DNA from: Candidatus Magasanikiibacteriota bacterium
GTDB taxonomy: Bacteria; Patescibacteriota; Patescibacteriia; Magasanikbacterales; GWA2-37-8
DNA length: 50,471 nt
Direction: 5' to 3'
Assembly (NCBI GenBank): GCA_023246715.1
Contig: JAHFHZ010000004.1
Location: 1 to 50,471 of the forward strand
Each line of letters opens with the position of its first letter. Within the stretch, counting starts at the first letter, position 1. Under the pieces are notes generated by a model. That model ran no database searches. It saw only the letters and a program-made list of their open reading frames with translations, and was not told the origin of the DNA. Below are positions 42,445 through 49,605 of this stretch, one piece after another. The position numbers and the translations under genes were made by a program.

Positions 42445-43737
42445 ATGAACGTATCTATTTCGGAGTTTAAAGATTATGTCGGGCAAGCAGTTACTGTTTC
42501 CGGCTGGTTATACAACAAACGCTCGTCCGGACCGATCGCTTTTTTGGAGCTGCGCGACGGCAGTGGTTGGACGCAGGCCGTGGCCGTGCAAAAGTCCCTA
42601 TCACCCGAAGTGTGGTCCGCGGTGGAGCAGGTAACGCAGGAATCGTCGGTAGTGGTCACCGGCACGATTTCTAAGCATCCCAAAAAAGAAAATATTTTTG
42701 AGCTACAGGTTGCTGATCTGCGCATTTTGCAGCTAGCCACCGAATACCCGATCGCCAAAAAAGATCATGGCCCGGATTTTCTGATGGATAATCGCCACCT
42801 CTGGCTACGCAGCCGCAAGCAGTGGGCAATTCTGCGTTTGCGCGACTCGATCATCATGGCGATTAACATATATTTGCACCAGGAGCGGTTTATTAAAATT
42901 GACTCCCCGATTTTTACGCCCAACGCCTGCGAAGGCACCACCACGTTGTTCTCGGTACCGTATTTTGATTTAGGAACCGCTTACTTGTCTCAATCTGGTC
43001 AATTATATATCGAAGCGGCTATTGCCTCGGTAGGGCGTTGTTACGATTTTGGCCCTGTCTTTCGCGCGGAAAAAAGTAAAACCAAACGCCACTTGACTGA
43101 ATTTTGGATGATGGACGCCGAAGCAGCTTTTGTGGAGCATGCCGGCAACCTGGCACTGCAGGAAGGCCTAGTGCGTTTTATCGTGCGCTATTGCCTGGAA
43201 CATTGTCTGGAAGAATTAACGATTCTGGAGCGAGATGTTGAAAAATTAAAATTGGCCGATAATCCGTTTACCCGCTACGGCTACGACGAAGCGATTAAAA
43301 AATTAAATGAACTTGGTTCGGATATTAAGTACGGCGAAGATCTGGGCAATGATGATGAAGGACTCTTGACCAAAGACAGCACCGTGCCGGTGTTTATCGA
43401 AAAGTGGCCCAAAGGCATCAAACCGTTTTACATGAAGCGTGATCCGAACAATCCCGAATTGGTTTTGAATGATGACTTAATCGCCACCGACGGTGGAGGA
43501 GAATTAATCGGCGGCAGCCAGCGCGAGGAAAATGTTGATTTGCTGATCGCCCGGATGAAAGACGAAGGGTTAAATCAGGCGGACTATGAATGGTATTTGG
43601 ATACCCGTCGGTTTGGCAGCGTGCCGCATTCCGGATTTGGTATCGGGCTTGAGCGCACCGTGCGTTGGATCGCTGGGGTGGAGCATATTCGGGAATGTAT
43701 CCCGTTCCCGCGCACGATCGGGCGCTTGCGGCCGTAA
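42445..43737 (+). CDS. asnS: Asparaginyl-tRNA synthetase
   Basis: The 430-residue class II synthetase has an N-terminal OB-fold anticodon domain (VTVSGWLYNKRSSGPIAFLE, 16-35) and the catalytic core with FTPNACEGTTTLF, YLSQSGQLYIEAAI, FGPVFRAEKSKTKRHLTEFW (motif 2) and GFGIGLERTVRWIAGVEHIR (motif 3). The E-x-xxK-TKRHL pattern and Asn-type residues favour AsnRS over AspRS; discriminating fully needs alignment. ATG 42445 (CGTATG) is preferred to GTG 42436. It has its own promoter and terminator. Confidence 0.92.
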   Translation: MNVSISEFKDYVGQAVTVSGWLYNKRSSGPIAFLELRDGSGWTQAVAVQKSLSPEVWSAVEQVTQESSVVVTGTISKHPKKENIFELQVADLRILQLATEYPIAKKDHGPDFLMDNRHLWLRSRKQWAILRLRDSIIMAINIYLHQERFIKIDSPIFTPNACEGTTTLFSVPYFDLGTAYLSQSGQLYIEAAIASVGRCYDFGPVFRAEKSKTKRHLTEFWMMDAEAAFVEHAGNLALQEGLVRFIVRYCLEHCLEELTILERDVEKLKLADNPFTRYGYDEAIKKLNELGSDIKYGEDLGNDDEGLLTKDSTVPVFIEKWPKGIKPFYMKRDPNNPELVLNDDLIATDGGGELIGGSQREENVDLLIARMKDEGLNQADYEWYLDTRRFGSVPHSGFGIGLERTVRWIAGVEHIRECIPFPRTIGRLRP

Positions 43738-43750
43738 CAAAATTTCTTAA

Positions 43751-43779
43751 CATCACTCTGCTAAGAGTGGTGTTTTTTT
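43751..43779 (+). terminator. Terminator of asnS
   Basis: CATCACTCT / AGAGTGGTG around GCTA, followed by seven T. Confidence 0.85.
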
Positions 43780-44002
43780 GATTTTCTTTAAGCTTCTTAA
43801 CTAAATGTAGGCACCCTTTTGGTGCCAAAATGGTGCCGCCTAAAAGCACCGAGCGGTTCTCGCTTGGTATGACCCGGATTCTTCGCAACGCTCCTCATCA
43901 TTTCGTGTCATATCCTCGCTCGACAAATGCTCGGGAATTTTTGGTGAAATCGTTTTGTTACAAAAGGTATTCCGCCGCAGTCATTCAGCTTATTTCAAAA
44001 CT
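43780..44002. other. Intergenic region, nothing coding
   Basis: A hairpin GGCACC-CTTTT-GGTGCC occurs at about 43811-43827. The rest shows no gene or recognisable signal. Confidence 0.4.
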
Positions 44003-44092
44003 GTCATGCCCACCCCCACTTTTGTGAGGGTAAACTCCAGTGGGAATCCAGGTTTGGCTTACCGACTGGATTCCCGCCTGCGCGGGAATGAC
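44003..44092. repeat. REP-like inverted repeat, copy 1
   Basis: GGGAATCCAG (44042) and CTGGATTCCC (44066) form a perfect inverted pair, followed by GCCTGCGCGGGAATGAC. The CTGGATTCCCGC...GCGGGAATGAC unit is a dispersed palindromic repeat I know from many bacteria. A related copy lies at 44902-44970. Confidence 0.75.
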
Positions 44093-44118
44093 CCGACTTA
44101 ATTTTAAACATGACTTCA

Positions 44119-44147
44119 TTGACACTTTTCTGCTTTCCTGCTAAGCA
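44119..44147 (+). promoter_or_regulatory. Promoter of the 44208 cassette gene
   Basis: TTGACA, 17 bp, TAAGCA with TGC before the -10. A perfect 8-bp hairpin AAAATGAC-ACTGG-GTCATTTT (44166-44186) follows in the leader. Confidence 0.78.
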
Positions 44148-44207
44148 ACCAGGTAACTTGGACGCAAAATGACACTGGGTCATTTTGTTCCCCAAGAAGG
44201 AGGCCCC

Positions 44208-44750
44208 ATGTCCAGAACGCCTGCTCTGTATTGTGCCTTCGCCTGCCTGCTGGCTGTGCCCGCTTGCGTCGCCCCTGGCTTCGTCGGCATCGAGCGTGCT
44301 GCGGCCGCGCAGGCCCAGAGTGAGCCGCGGCTCACCAGCTACCTGCCCGGTATCGATCTGATTGGCACCCCGGCGGCTCAGCGGCCGCTGCCGATGGTCG
44401 AGGAGGTGGTGGAGACCGTGCCCGATGAGGCGATCGGCGGCATGAACCACCGCGAGCGCCTGGTGCTTCGGGGCCGTTGCGAGACCATCCTCGGCGCGGG
44501 CGGCCAGCGCTTCTTCATCGTCATCAGCCACGACGGCTCTCCCGAGGTCCGGCCACACTGGAACATCATGTGCGCCGACGGTTACGTCCGGGTCTCGTGC
44601 CCGCCGGGCCAGCAGAGCAGCCTCATGAGCCTGCCCGAAGAGCAGGCCACGCGCCGCTGCGCCAACTTCGAGAACTGGCACTTTATCTTGCCCACCGAGG
44701 GCGAGATCGATTCCGATGGCATCTTCCAGCTCGTCCACGCCTGCCGCTGA
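44208..44750 (+). CDS. GC-rich cassette lipoprotein, unknown function
   Basis: The 180-residue protein begins with a lipoprotein signal (MSRTPALYCAFACLLAVPAC, Cys20). The mature part contains RLTSYLPGIDLIGTPAAQRP, RGRCETILGAGGQRFFIVIS, WNIMCADGYVRVSCPPGQQS, RRCANFENWHFILP and HACR at the end. Five or so cysteines suggest disulfides and a small beta-rich extracytoplasmic domain. No known family recognised. AAGGAGG lies five bases before ATG. It opens the run of seven cassettes that reaches 50.0 kb. Confidence 0.75.
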   Translation: MSRTPALYCAFACLLAVPACVAPGFVGIERAAAAQAQSEPRLTSYLPGIDLIGTPAAQRPLPMVEEVVETVPDEAIGGMNHRERLVLRGRCETILGAGGQRFFIVISHDGSPEVRPHWNIMCADGYVRVSCPPGQQSSLMSLPEEQATRRCANFENWHFILPTEGEIDSDGIFQLVHACR

Positions 44751-44828
44751 GCCAGGCATGCAAACAATATCCCGCCCGGGCGCTCGTCGCTGCCACCGAG
44801 CACGAGCGCCTCCCGATCATTAATTTTA

Positions 44829-44851
44829 TCGCTGAATAAAGCGATTTTTTT
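44829..44851 (+). terminator. Terminator of the 44208 gene
   Basis: ATCGCT-GAATA-AAGCGAT followed by six or more T. Confidence 0.82.
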
Positions 44852-44901
44852 GTTTTATACGGCATTTTTACCCACATATATCCACTTGGCGCATACCTAG
44901 T

Positions 44902-44970
44902 CTGCCATCCCCGTGAAAACGGGGATCCAGTACTGTGTGTGGGCTGGATTCCCGCTGGCGCGGGAATGAC
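44902..44970. repeat. REP-like inverted repeat, copy 2
   Basis: ATCCCCGT-GAAA-ACGGGGAT followed by CCAG, a spacer, then CTGGATTCCCGCTGGCGCGG and GAATGAC. It is related to copy 1 at 44003 and lies before the next cassette promoter. Confidence 0.75.
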
Positions 44971-45035
44971 AATGTGTGATTAGGCGTGGACTACGTACAT
45001 ATATTTTTATCCCCAGTCCGAGAGCGGCCCAATCA

Positions 45036-45070
45036 TTGACAAAGCTCTATTTTTATGTAAGGGTAGAGCC
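45036..45070 (+). promoter_or_regulatory. Promoter of the 45117 cassette gene with overlapping inverted repeat
   Basis: TTGACA at 45036, then TAAGGG 16 bp later, preceded by ATG. GCTCTA (45044-45049) and TAGAGC (45065-45070) form an inverted repeat spanning the spacer and -10. It could be an operator or a leader hairpin. Confidence 0.6.
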
Positions 45071-45116
45071 AAGTCGCGTCAATGCGGCGAACCCCAACGT
45101 TAGAGGAGGTCTCCTA

Positions 45117-46202
45117 ATGCGATCCAGATCGTCTCCCCCCAGCCATCTGCTGTCCGCCGCCTTCGGGCTCCTGGCCCTGCTGGCCGCGCCCGGCCTGGCC
45201 GAGGCCAAGCAGATCTTCGTCGGGCCTTACCACGACGTGAGCAGGGCAGTCGTGGACAAGCCGCTCACGGCCAAGGAGAAGCTCGCCAAGTGCGCCAGCG
45301 ACAGCGCCTTCACTCTCGATGACTGCCAGCGGATGTTCCTTGTGCCGTCCGCAGCCACCACGAAGCAAGATGTGGATCTGCAGAAGGCCAAGACCCGAGA
45401 GGAGTCCGCCCGCGCGGCCCAGCTGAAGGCGGCCACCAAGGGCGGGGCCCAGAAGATCGAGGTGAACAACAACGCCACGTCTAACTCCGGCGGGAACAGA
45501 ATTCAGGCGACCTCGATCACCGAGGCAGTCCTGGGCCGCCGCGTCATCGCCTGGACCAACCTCCCGCGCTACGGCATGGGCCTCTTCGTTCCGGTGCGCT
45601 TCGAGCTCCGCAACGACGGGAACGACGCCCGCCAGGAGGCGATCGCAGTCGGCGTGGGCGTCGAGGCCCACGGCGGCATCTTCAGTGTGATGGAGAGGAG
45701 CGTCGTGTTCGCGTGGTATGGCGAGTTTGCCTGGCTGCGCGGCTCCCAGCTTACGGTCTCGGCGTTCGACGCCGCGACCTCCACGGTCAGCAGAATCACG
45801 GGCGGCACGAAGGCCGACCACCTCACCGTCTCCTTCGGTCTGGATCTGCTCGCCGGCAAGCTCGTCGGCGCCAAGCTGGGCTACGTCTACGACTACCGCG
45901 CCTCCTCTGTCGATGGCCCCGACGAGAACCTGCGCGGCATCCCCTCGACCGGGTCTCACGGAATGCGTGCGGCCCTGCGGATCGTTCCGTTCGGTTGGGG
46001 GCACCAGATATCCTTCGATCTATTCAACTGGAAGGAGACCTTCTACCCCACCAACCCCGACAACCCCGCCTACATCAACTACCAGGCGACCCCGGAGCAG
46101 CCCGCGATGAAGGCGACGGCCGTGCTCCCGAACGGGCCGCTCGTGACCACGAACTTTTTCAAGGTCATGATGACCTACCGACAGGACTTCAACTTCCTGT
46201 AG
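45117..46202 (+). CDS. GC-rich cassette gene: exported protein with beta-barrel-like domain
   Basis: The 361-residue protein has a cleavable signal peptide (about 1-30, LLSAAFGLLALLAAPGLAEA). A Lys/Ala-rich helical linker follows (about 70-115). The rest, about 230 residues, has alternating amphipathic strands (RYGMGLFVPVRFELRNDGND, AWLRGSQLTVSAFDA, DHLTVSFGLDLLAGKLVGAK, LGYVYDYRASSV) and a final MMTYRQDFNFL. The pattern suggests an outer-membrane-type beta-barrel. CPR bacteria are not expected to have an outer membrane, so either the fold call is wrong or the gene is of diderm origin. AGAGGAGG lies before ATG. No named family is recognised. Confidence 0.7.
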   Translation: MRSRSSPPSHLLSAAFGLLALLAAPGLAEAKQIFVGPYHDVSRAVVDKPLTAKEKLAKCASDSAFTLDDCQRMFLVPSAATTKQDVDLQKAKTREESARAAQLKAATKGGAQKIEVNNNATSNSGGNRIQATSITEAVLGRRVIAWTNLPRYGMGLFVPVRFELRNDGNDARQEAIAVGVGVEAHGGIFSVMERSVVFAWYGEFAWLRGSQLTVSAFDAATSTVSRITGGTKADHLTVSFGLDLLAGKLVGAKLGYVYDYRASSVDGPDENLRGIPSTGSHGMRAALRIVPFGWGHQISFDLFNWKETFYPTNPDNPAYINYQATPEQPAMKATAVLPNGPLVTTNFFKVMMTYRQDFNFL

Positions 46203-46325
46203 GCCCCACCCCCCGCCGTCCCCTCGACCCCCTCCGCAGCCCATGGCTCGCGAGCGGCTCCAGGCACGGCACTTCTCCCAAATGTCTAAATCAAGCCAAA
46301 CTGGTTTGGAAAGTTGGGAAAACGC

Positions 46326-46360
46326 AAAACCGCTCTCGCCCGAGGCGGTTTTTATTTTTT
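46326..46360 (+). terminator. Terminator of the 45117 gene
   Basis: ACCGC / GCGGT around TCTCGCCCGAG, flanked by A and T runs. Confidence 0.78.
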
Positions 46361-46389
46361 TAAAAACTTCCTTAGTCGTGTACAAACCC

Positions 46390-46418
46390 TTGCTTTTTTT
46401 AAATCCCTGTGGTAGGTA
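46390..46418 (+). promoter_or_regulatory. Promoter of the 46438 gene
   Basis: TTGCTT, 17 bp, TAGGTA with TGG directly before the -10. Confidence 0.6.
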
Positions 46419-46437
46419 AGTAATCAAAGGAGGCTCA

Positions 46438-47082
46438 ATGAAAAAAGATTACGATCGTCGCAAAGTTCTTGGCCTGCTTGGTAAGCTCACTGCGGCCCTT
46501 TGTCTGGCACCATTAACCGGCTGCTCTATCTTCCGTGGGGGCCAAGACGATTCATTAACCGGCGGTGGTTACCTAGACACCAAGACCGGCTGGGTGCGTC
46601 TGCCCGACGGGACTTTCACCGACGACGGTGACGTGTATCGTCAGGCGGTCAAACAGTTGAAGGAGAACCACCAGGTGCCCGCTGGCGGGCATTGCCCGAC
46701 ACCCGCCGTGCTCGGTAGCACCTCGGGAAACTTCGCCAACTTCCCCTGGGACGCGTCCTTCTGCAACGGCCTGTGCCCCGTTTGCGGGAAAGCTCCACTC
46801 ATTCAGCTCCGGAGCGAGTACTTCCCGCTCGGCGAAGATGGCGACGGACAGTCGCCGCCGATGTACAAGACCTATGGAGCATGTGCGGACCCCAGCTGTT
46901 TAAGTGGCGGCCAGGAGCAGTATCTGCCGGGCTCCAAGCGCCCCGCGCCCGCGCCGCGCACCATAAACGTGGATGGCGCGTTCGTGTACCCGCTCCCGGC
47001 CGGGGGCTGGTTCATGCCGCGGCTGCCCATGCCGGCTGGAATCCGGTTCGTCATTCCGCTCCGGCCCGTCTTCGTGCCGTAG
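46438..47082 (+). CDS. Double-cysteine-pair lipoprotein, paralogue 1
   Basis: The 214-residue protein has an N-terminal RR (MKKDYDRRKVLGLLGK) and a lipobox LTGC with Cys29, suggesting a Sec or Tat lipoprotein. Features shared with the next two genes: a Tyr/Trp-containing N-region (GYLDTKTGWVRLPDG), CPVCGKAPLIQLRSEYFPLG (about 113-132), a second cysteine pair CADPSC (139-144), KRPAPAPR, and AFVYPLPAGGWFMPRLP (181-197). The cysteine pairs may bind zinc or form disulfides. This copy is the most diverged, with a longer middle part. AAAGGAGG precedes ATG, and promoter and terminator are private. No known family. Confidence 0.75.
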   Translation: MKKDYDRRKVLGLLGKLTAALCLAPLTGCSIFRGGQDDSLTGGGYLDTKTGWVRLPDGTFTDDGDVYRQAVKQLKENHQVPAGGHCPTPAVLGSTSGNFANFPWDASFCNGLCPVCGKAPLIQLRSEYFPLGEDGDGQSPPMYKTYGACADPSCLSGGQEQYLPGSKRPAPAPRTINVDGAFVYPLPAGGWFMPRLPMPAGIRFVIPLRPVFVP

Positions 47083-47134
47083 CACCCGGTTCAGCCTTCC
47101 ACCACCAACCGCCGACCTCACCAGTCGGCCTTAG

Positions 47135-47173
47135 AACCCTGTTTTAAAAATTTTTAAAACAGGGTTTTTATTT
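47135..47173 (+). terminator. Terminator with a perfect 32-bp palindrome
   Basis: AACCCTGTTTTAAAAA is followed directly by its reverse complement, with no loop bases, then TTTATTTT. Confidence 0.82.
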
Positions 47174-47180
47174 TAACTAG

Positions 47181-47209
47181 TTGACCAAAGTAGCCGGGCG
47201 TGTTAAGAC
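47181..47209 (+). promoter_or_regulatory. Promoter of the 47261 gene
   Basis: TTGACC, 17 bp, TAAGAC with TGT directly before the -10. The leader contains CGGGGC-AATCAA-GCCCCG (47223-47240). Confidence 0.72.
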
Positions 47210-47260
47210 CGGAGCAGATTAACGGGGCAATCAAGCCCCGCATAGTAGGAAGGCCAGACC

Positions 47261-47857
47261 ATGTGCACTCGGCAGAGCGTTCTTTGTTCCCCCTTCATTC
47301 TCCTGGTCGTTTTTGCCAGCAGCTGTGTCCGCTTGTTCGGCGGCGAACAGGGAGACACGGGCGAGACTAAAATAACCGCGCCCTATGTCGAACCCAAAGC
47401 CGCCTGGGTTTGGGATGGACAGGAGTACCGTGAAGCGTCTCGCTCCGAGATCAACGATGCCATCGACAAGATGGCGCATGATCAGCACGGCCACGGCCGT
47501 ACGTTCGCCGCTCCGCTCGGGAGCGTGAGCGGCATCCCGGTTGTTGACCTGGTCTGCCCGTCGTGCGGCGAGGGGAAGCTCTCGCTCAACCTGATCTCGG
47601 AGTACTATCCCTTTGGGAGTGATCCCAAAAATGGCAATGGCCCGCCTGTTTACCGGACCTACGGAACGTGCGACAAGTGCGGCCACAGCCATTACATCAA
47701 GGGAACCGAGCGCCCGGCCCCCCCGCTCCAGAGTGAGCGCGTGGGTGGAACGATCGTCTACCCGCTACCAGCCGGGGGCTGGTTCATGCCGCGGCTGCCC
47801 GCTGGCTTTCGCCTGCCGGGTTTGCGCCCGGTTATTCCCGAGTTCGCCCTGCCCTAG
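47261..47857 (+). CDS. Double-cysteine-pair lipoprotein, paralogue 2
   Basis: The 198-residue lipoprotein (signal 1-21; ASSC with Cys22) aligns by eye with the next gene: APYVEPKAAWVWDGQEYREA (40-59), HGHGRTF, GSVSG, CPSCGEGKLSLN (99-110), YYPFGSD, CDKC (137-140), GTERPAPPLQSERVGG and VYPLPAGGWFMPRLPAG (166-182), then LRPVIPEFALP. Four cysteines in two CxxC pairs suggest a zinc ribbon or rubredoxin-like knuckles outside the membrane. AGGAAGG lies before ATG. It is monocistronic by its own promoter, and the 47892 promoter follows. Confidence 0.77.
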   Translation: MCTRQSVLCSPFILLVVFASSCVRLFGGEQGDTGETKITAPYVEPKAAWVWDGQEYREASRSEINDAIDKMAHDQHGHGRTFAAPLGSVSGIPVVDLVCPSCGEGKLSLNLISEYYPFGSDPKNGNGPPVYRTYGTCDKCGHSHYIKGTERPAPPLQSERVGGTIVYPLPAGGWFMPRLPAGFRLPGLRPVIPEFALP

Positions 47858-47891
47858 TTCTTTGGTACGTCACCAGGCGTTCCCGCTCGTA

Positions 47892-47920
47892 TTGACGCAA
47901 TTCGTCGAACGTGCTAGGAA
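47892..47920 (+). promoter_or_regulatory. Promoter of the 47980 gene
   Basis: TTGACG, 17 bp, TAGGAA with TGC directly before the -10. The leader has GGCTCC / GGAGCC (about 47938-47954). Confidence 0.72.
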
Positions 47921-47979
47921 TAGTCAGTCTCTCACAGGGCTCCTTTCGGGAGCCTTGTATCATTCCCAAGGAGATGTCC

Positions 47980-48636
47980 ATGTGTAACCGACGCAACCTG
48001 CTCCAAGCAATCGGCCTGCTGCCTTTTGCGCCCCTTGTCTCGGGGTGTCAGCAACTCTTCGGCGAGGGCGCGGCAGATCGCGGGCCCAACTCCCCGCCCG
48101 CCCCCTATGTCGACCGCAAGTTCGGCTGGGTGTGGGACGGCCAGGTCTACCGTGAAGCGTCGGCCAAAGAGATCGATGAGTTCATCGAGCAGATGACGCA
48201 AGAACAGTTCGGCCACGGCCGGCTGTTCATGGCCACCGGCAGCGTCGCTGCCGACCCGATCAAGCTGCCCGACGGCACCTGGCAGCTCCCGGGCACGCTC
48301 ACCGGCGTCCCGTGTCCCATCCCGGACTGTGACGGAACCTTGGTCGACATCAATCAGCGCCAATACTATCCCTTCGGGCGCGATAGCGACGGTGACGACG
48401 ACGGCTCGTCGGCCGTCAACGTCAGATTCGGCCAGTGCAACAGGTGCCTCTCCAGACGGGCGCTCCCCGAGCGCTTCGATGAGAAGGCCGAGCCGCTCAA
48501 GAGCCAACGCGTGAACGGCGCAGTCGTCTACCCACTGCCCGCGCCAATTGGCGGCTGGCTGTTGCCGCGTCTGCCGGCCGGTATGCGCCTGCCCACGCTC
48601 GGCCGCATTCCCATACCGCGGTTCGCCGTTCCCTAG
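47980..48636 (+). CDS. Double-cysteine-pair lipoprotein, paralogue 3
   Basis: The 218-residue protein has a Tat-like start (MCNRRNLLQAIG) and lipobox VSGC with Cys23. Shared with paralogue 2: APYVDRKFGWVWDGQVYREA (41-60), FGHGRLFMATGSV, a first cysteine pair widened to CPIPDC (112-117), YYPFGRDSDG, CNRC (153-156), KSQRVNGAVVYPLPAPIGGW and LLPRLPAGMRLP. The core is followed by the same Pro-rich end (IPIPRFAVP). AAGGAG lies before ATG. The YPLPAGGW motif has a two-residue insert (API). Function unknown; probably a surface component or partner of its paralogues. Confidence 0.77.
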   Translation: MCNRRNLLQAIGLLPFAPLVSGCQQLFGEGAADRGPNSPPAPYVDRKFGWVWDGQVYREASAKEIDEFIEQMTQEQFGHGRLFMATGSVAADPIKLPDGTWQLPGTLTGVPCPIPDCDGTLVDINQRQYYPFGRDSDGDDDGSSAVNVRFGQCNRCLSRRALPERFDEKAEPLKSQRVNGAVVYPLPAPIGGWLLPRLPAGMRLPTLGRIPIPRFAVP

Positions 48637-48659
48637 GCTACCGCGCAGCTCCGCCGCCT

Positions 48660-48675
48660 GCTGACCTGTCAGCAC
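48660..48675 (+). terminator. Short hairpin after paralogue 3
   Basis: TGCTGAC-CT-GTCAGCA without a T run; it may be a weak terminator or a processing site. Confidence 0.35.
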
Positions 48676-48681
48676 CTCGGC

Positions 48682-48728
48682 CCCTTTCCCGAATTGCTCA
48701 ACAAAATTATGAGCAAATCGGGAAAGGG
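48682..48728 (+). promoter_or_regulatory. 18-bp leader hairpin of the 48760 gene
   Basis: CCCTTTCCCGA (48682-48692) pairs with TCGGGAAAGGG (48718-48728), and TTGCTCA with TGAGCAA, with one A-A mismatch and a 9-base loop. No T run follows. No separate promoter is visible in front, so the gene may be transcribed with paralogue 3. Confidence 0.7.
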
Positions 48729-48759
48729 CAACGAAATCAACGCCCTGTGAGGAGGTCCC

Positions 48760-49500
48760 ATGCGCGTCCGTTCCTTGCCTCTCAACCTCGTGCTGCTCGC
48801 CCTTGCGGTCGGCACGCTGCCCGGTTGCAGCTTCATCGACAGACTCGGCCGCGAGATGACCGCCCGCGGCAATCAGGTGAGCCAGCTCTACCAGAAATGC
48901 CAAGAAAAAGTGGAGGGCGCCTGCGATGCCTGGATCCAGTGTTCACAAAGCGGCGTTGACGACTGCCGCAAGCTCGCCTCGGTTCAGCCGATCCTTGGCA
49001 GTCCGCCCGCGGTGAGCGGCCTTTTGCGCTTCGGCAGGGGAGGCGGCGCGGCGGGTGGCAACAACGGCGACGAGTGTGATCCGCCCGGCGAACGCGAGTG
49101 CTCGGCCAGCCCCGACGGCCGCCACCACTTCGTGGGGAAGATCCCCCCCACGTATCGGTTCTTCGTGAAGAAGGACAACACCTGCTGGCGTCAAGCGCTC
49201 GAGGACTGCGAGTACTGCCACACCACCTACATCGGCAACGCTAGCGAGGAGCAGATCACCTTCCCGCAGATCACCTCTGCGGTGGGGCAGGCTGCGGCTG
49301 CCAAGGAAGCCCTCGCCAAAGCGGCCGGAGGGATGCCTGCGCAGGCGCTCCTTGAGCTCCTCGCCGCCGGTAACAAGGCCGGTTTCGAGGCCAAGATCGC
49401 CGAGAGCTACTGGAGCCACATTTTTGAGGCTCAAGACAACGCCGAGACCTCGGCTGACCGCCACGGCCTCACGCCTTGCGTCAAGCACGTCAGCGACTAG
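48760..49500 (+). CDS. GC-rich cassette lipoprotein, cysteine-rich
   Basis: The 246-residue lipoprotein (lipobox LPGC, Cys23) has about ten more cysteines: YQKCQEK, EGACDAWIQCSQSG, DDCRKLA, GDECDPPGERECSASPDGRH, NTCWRQALEDCEYCHTTYIG and TPCVKH. A Gly-rich linker (FGRGGGAAGGNNGD, about 92-105) separates an N-terminal and a C-terminal part; the latter has an Ala-rich helix near 180-205. ALEDCEYCHTTY contains C-x2-C-H, which resembles a c-type heme site (CxxCH), but a single motif is not proof. GAGGAGG lies before ATG. Unrecognised. Confidence 0.74.
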   Translation: MRVRSLPLNLVLLALAVGTLPGCSFIDRLGREMTARGNQVSQLYQKCQEKVEGACDAWIQCSQSGVDDCRKLASVQPILGSPPAVSGLLRFGRGGGAAGGNNGDECDPPGERECSASPDGRHHFVGKIPPTYRFFVKKDNTCWRQALEDCEYCHTTYIGNASEEQITFPQITSAVGQAAAAKEALAKAAGGMPAQALLELLAAGNKAGFEAKIAESYWSHIFEAQDNAETSADRHGLTPCVKHVSD

Positions 49501-49516
49501 GCCATCTCAGTCAATC

Positions 49517-49545
49517 TTGACAAATTGCTCATAGACCCCTACAAC
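49517..49545 (+). promoter_or_regulatory. Promoter of the 49668 gene
   Basis: TTGACA, 17 bp, TACAAC. Confidence 0.75.
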
Positions 49546-49605
49546 GAGGAGCTTTGTCCGACCTGCGGGCCAGGCTCCCTCGCCATATGCCCTTTACAAC
49601 ACCAT

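Noticed and set aside
46773-47147. Alternative plus-frame open reading frame overlapping lipoprotein paralogue 1
   Set aside because: Lies fully within or beyond the paralogue frame, lacks a Shine-Dalgarno sequence, and shows no similarity to the neighbouring paralogues.
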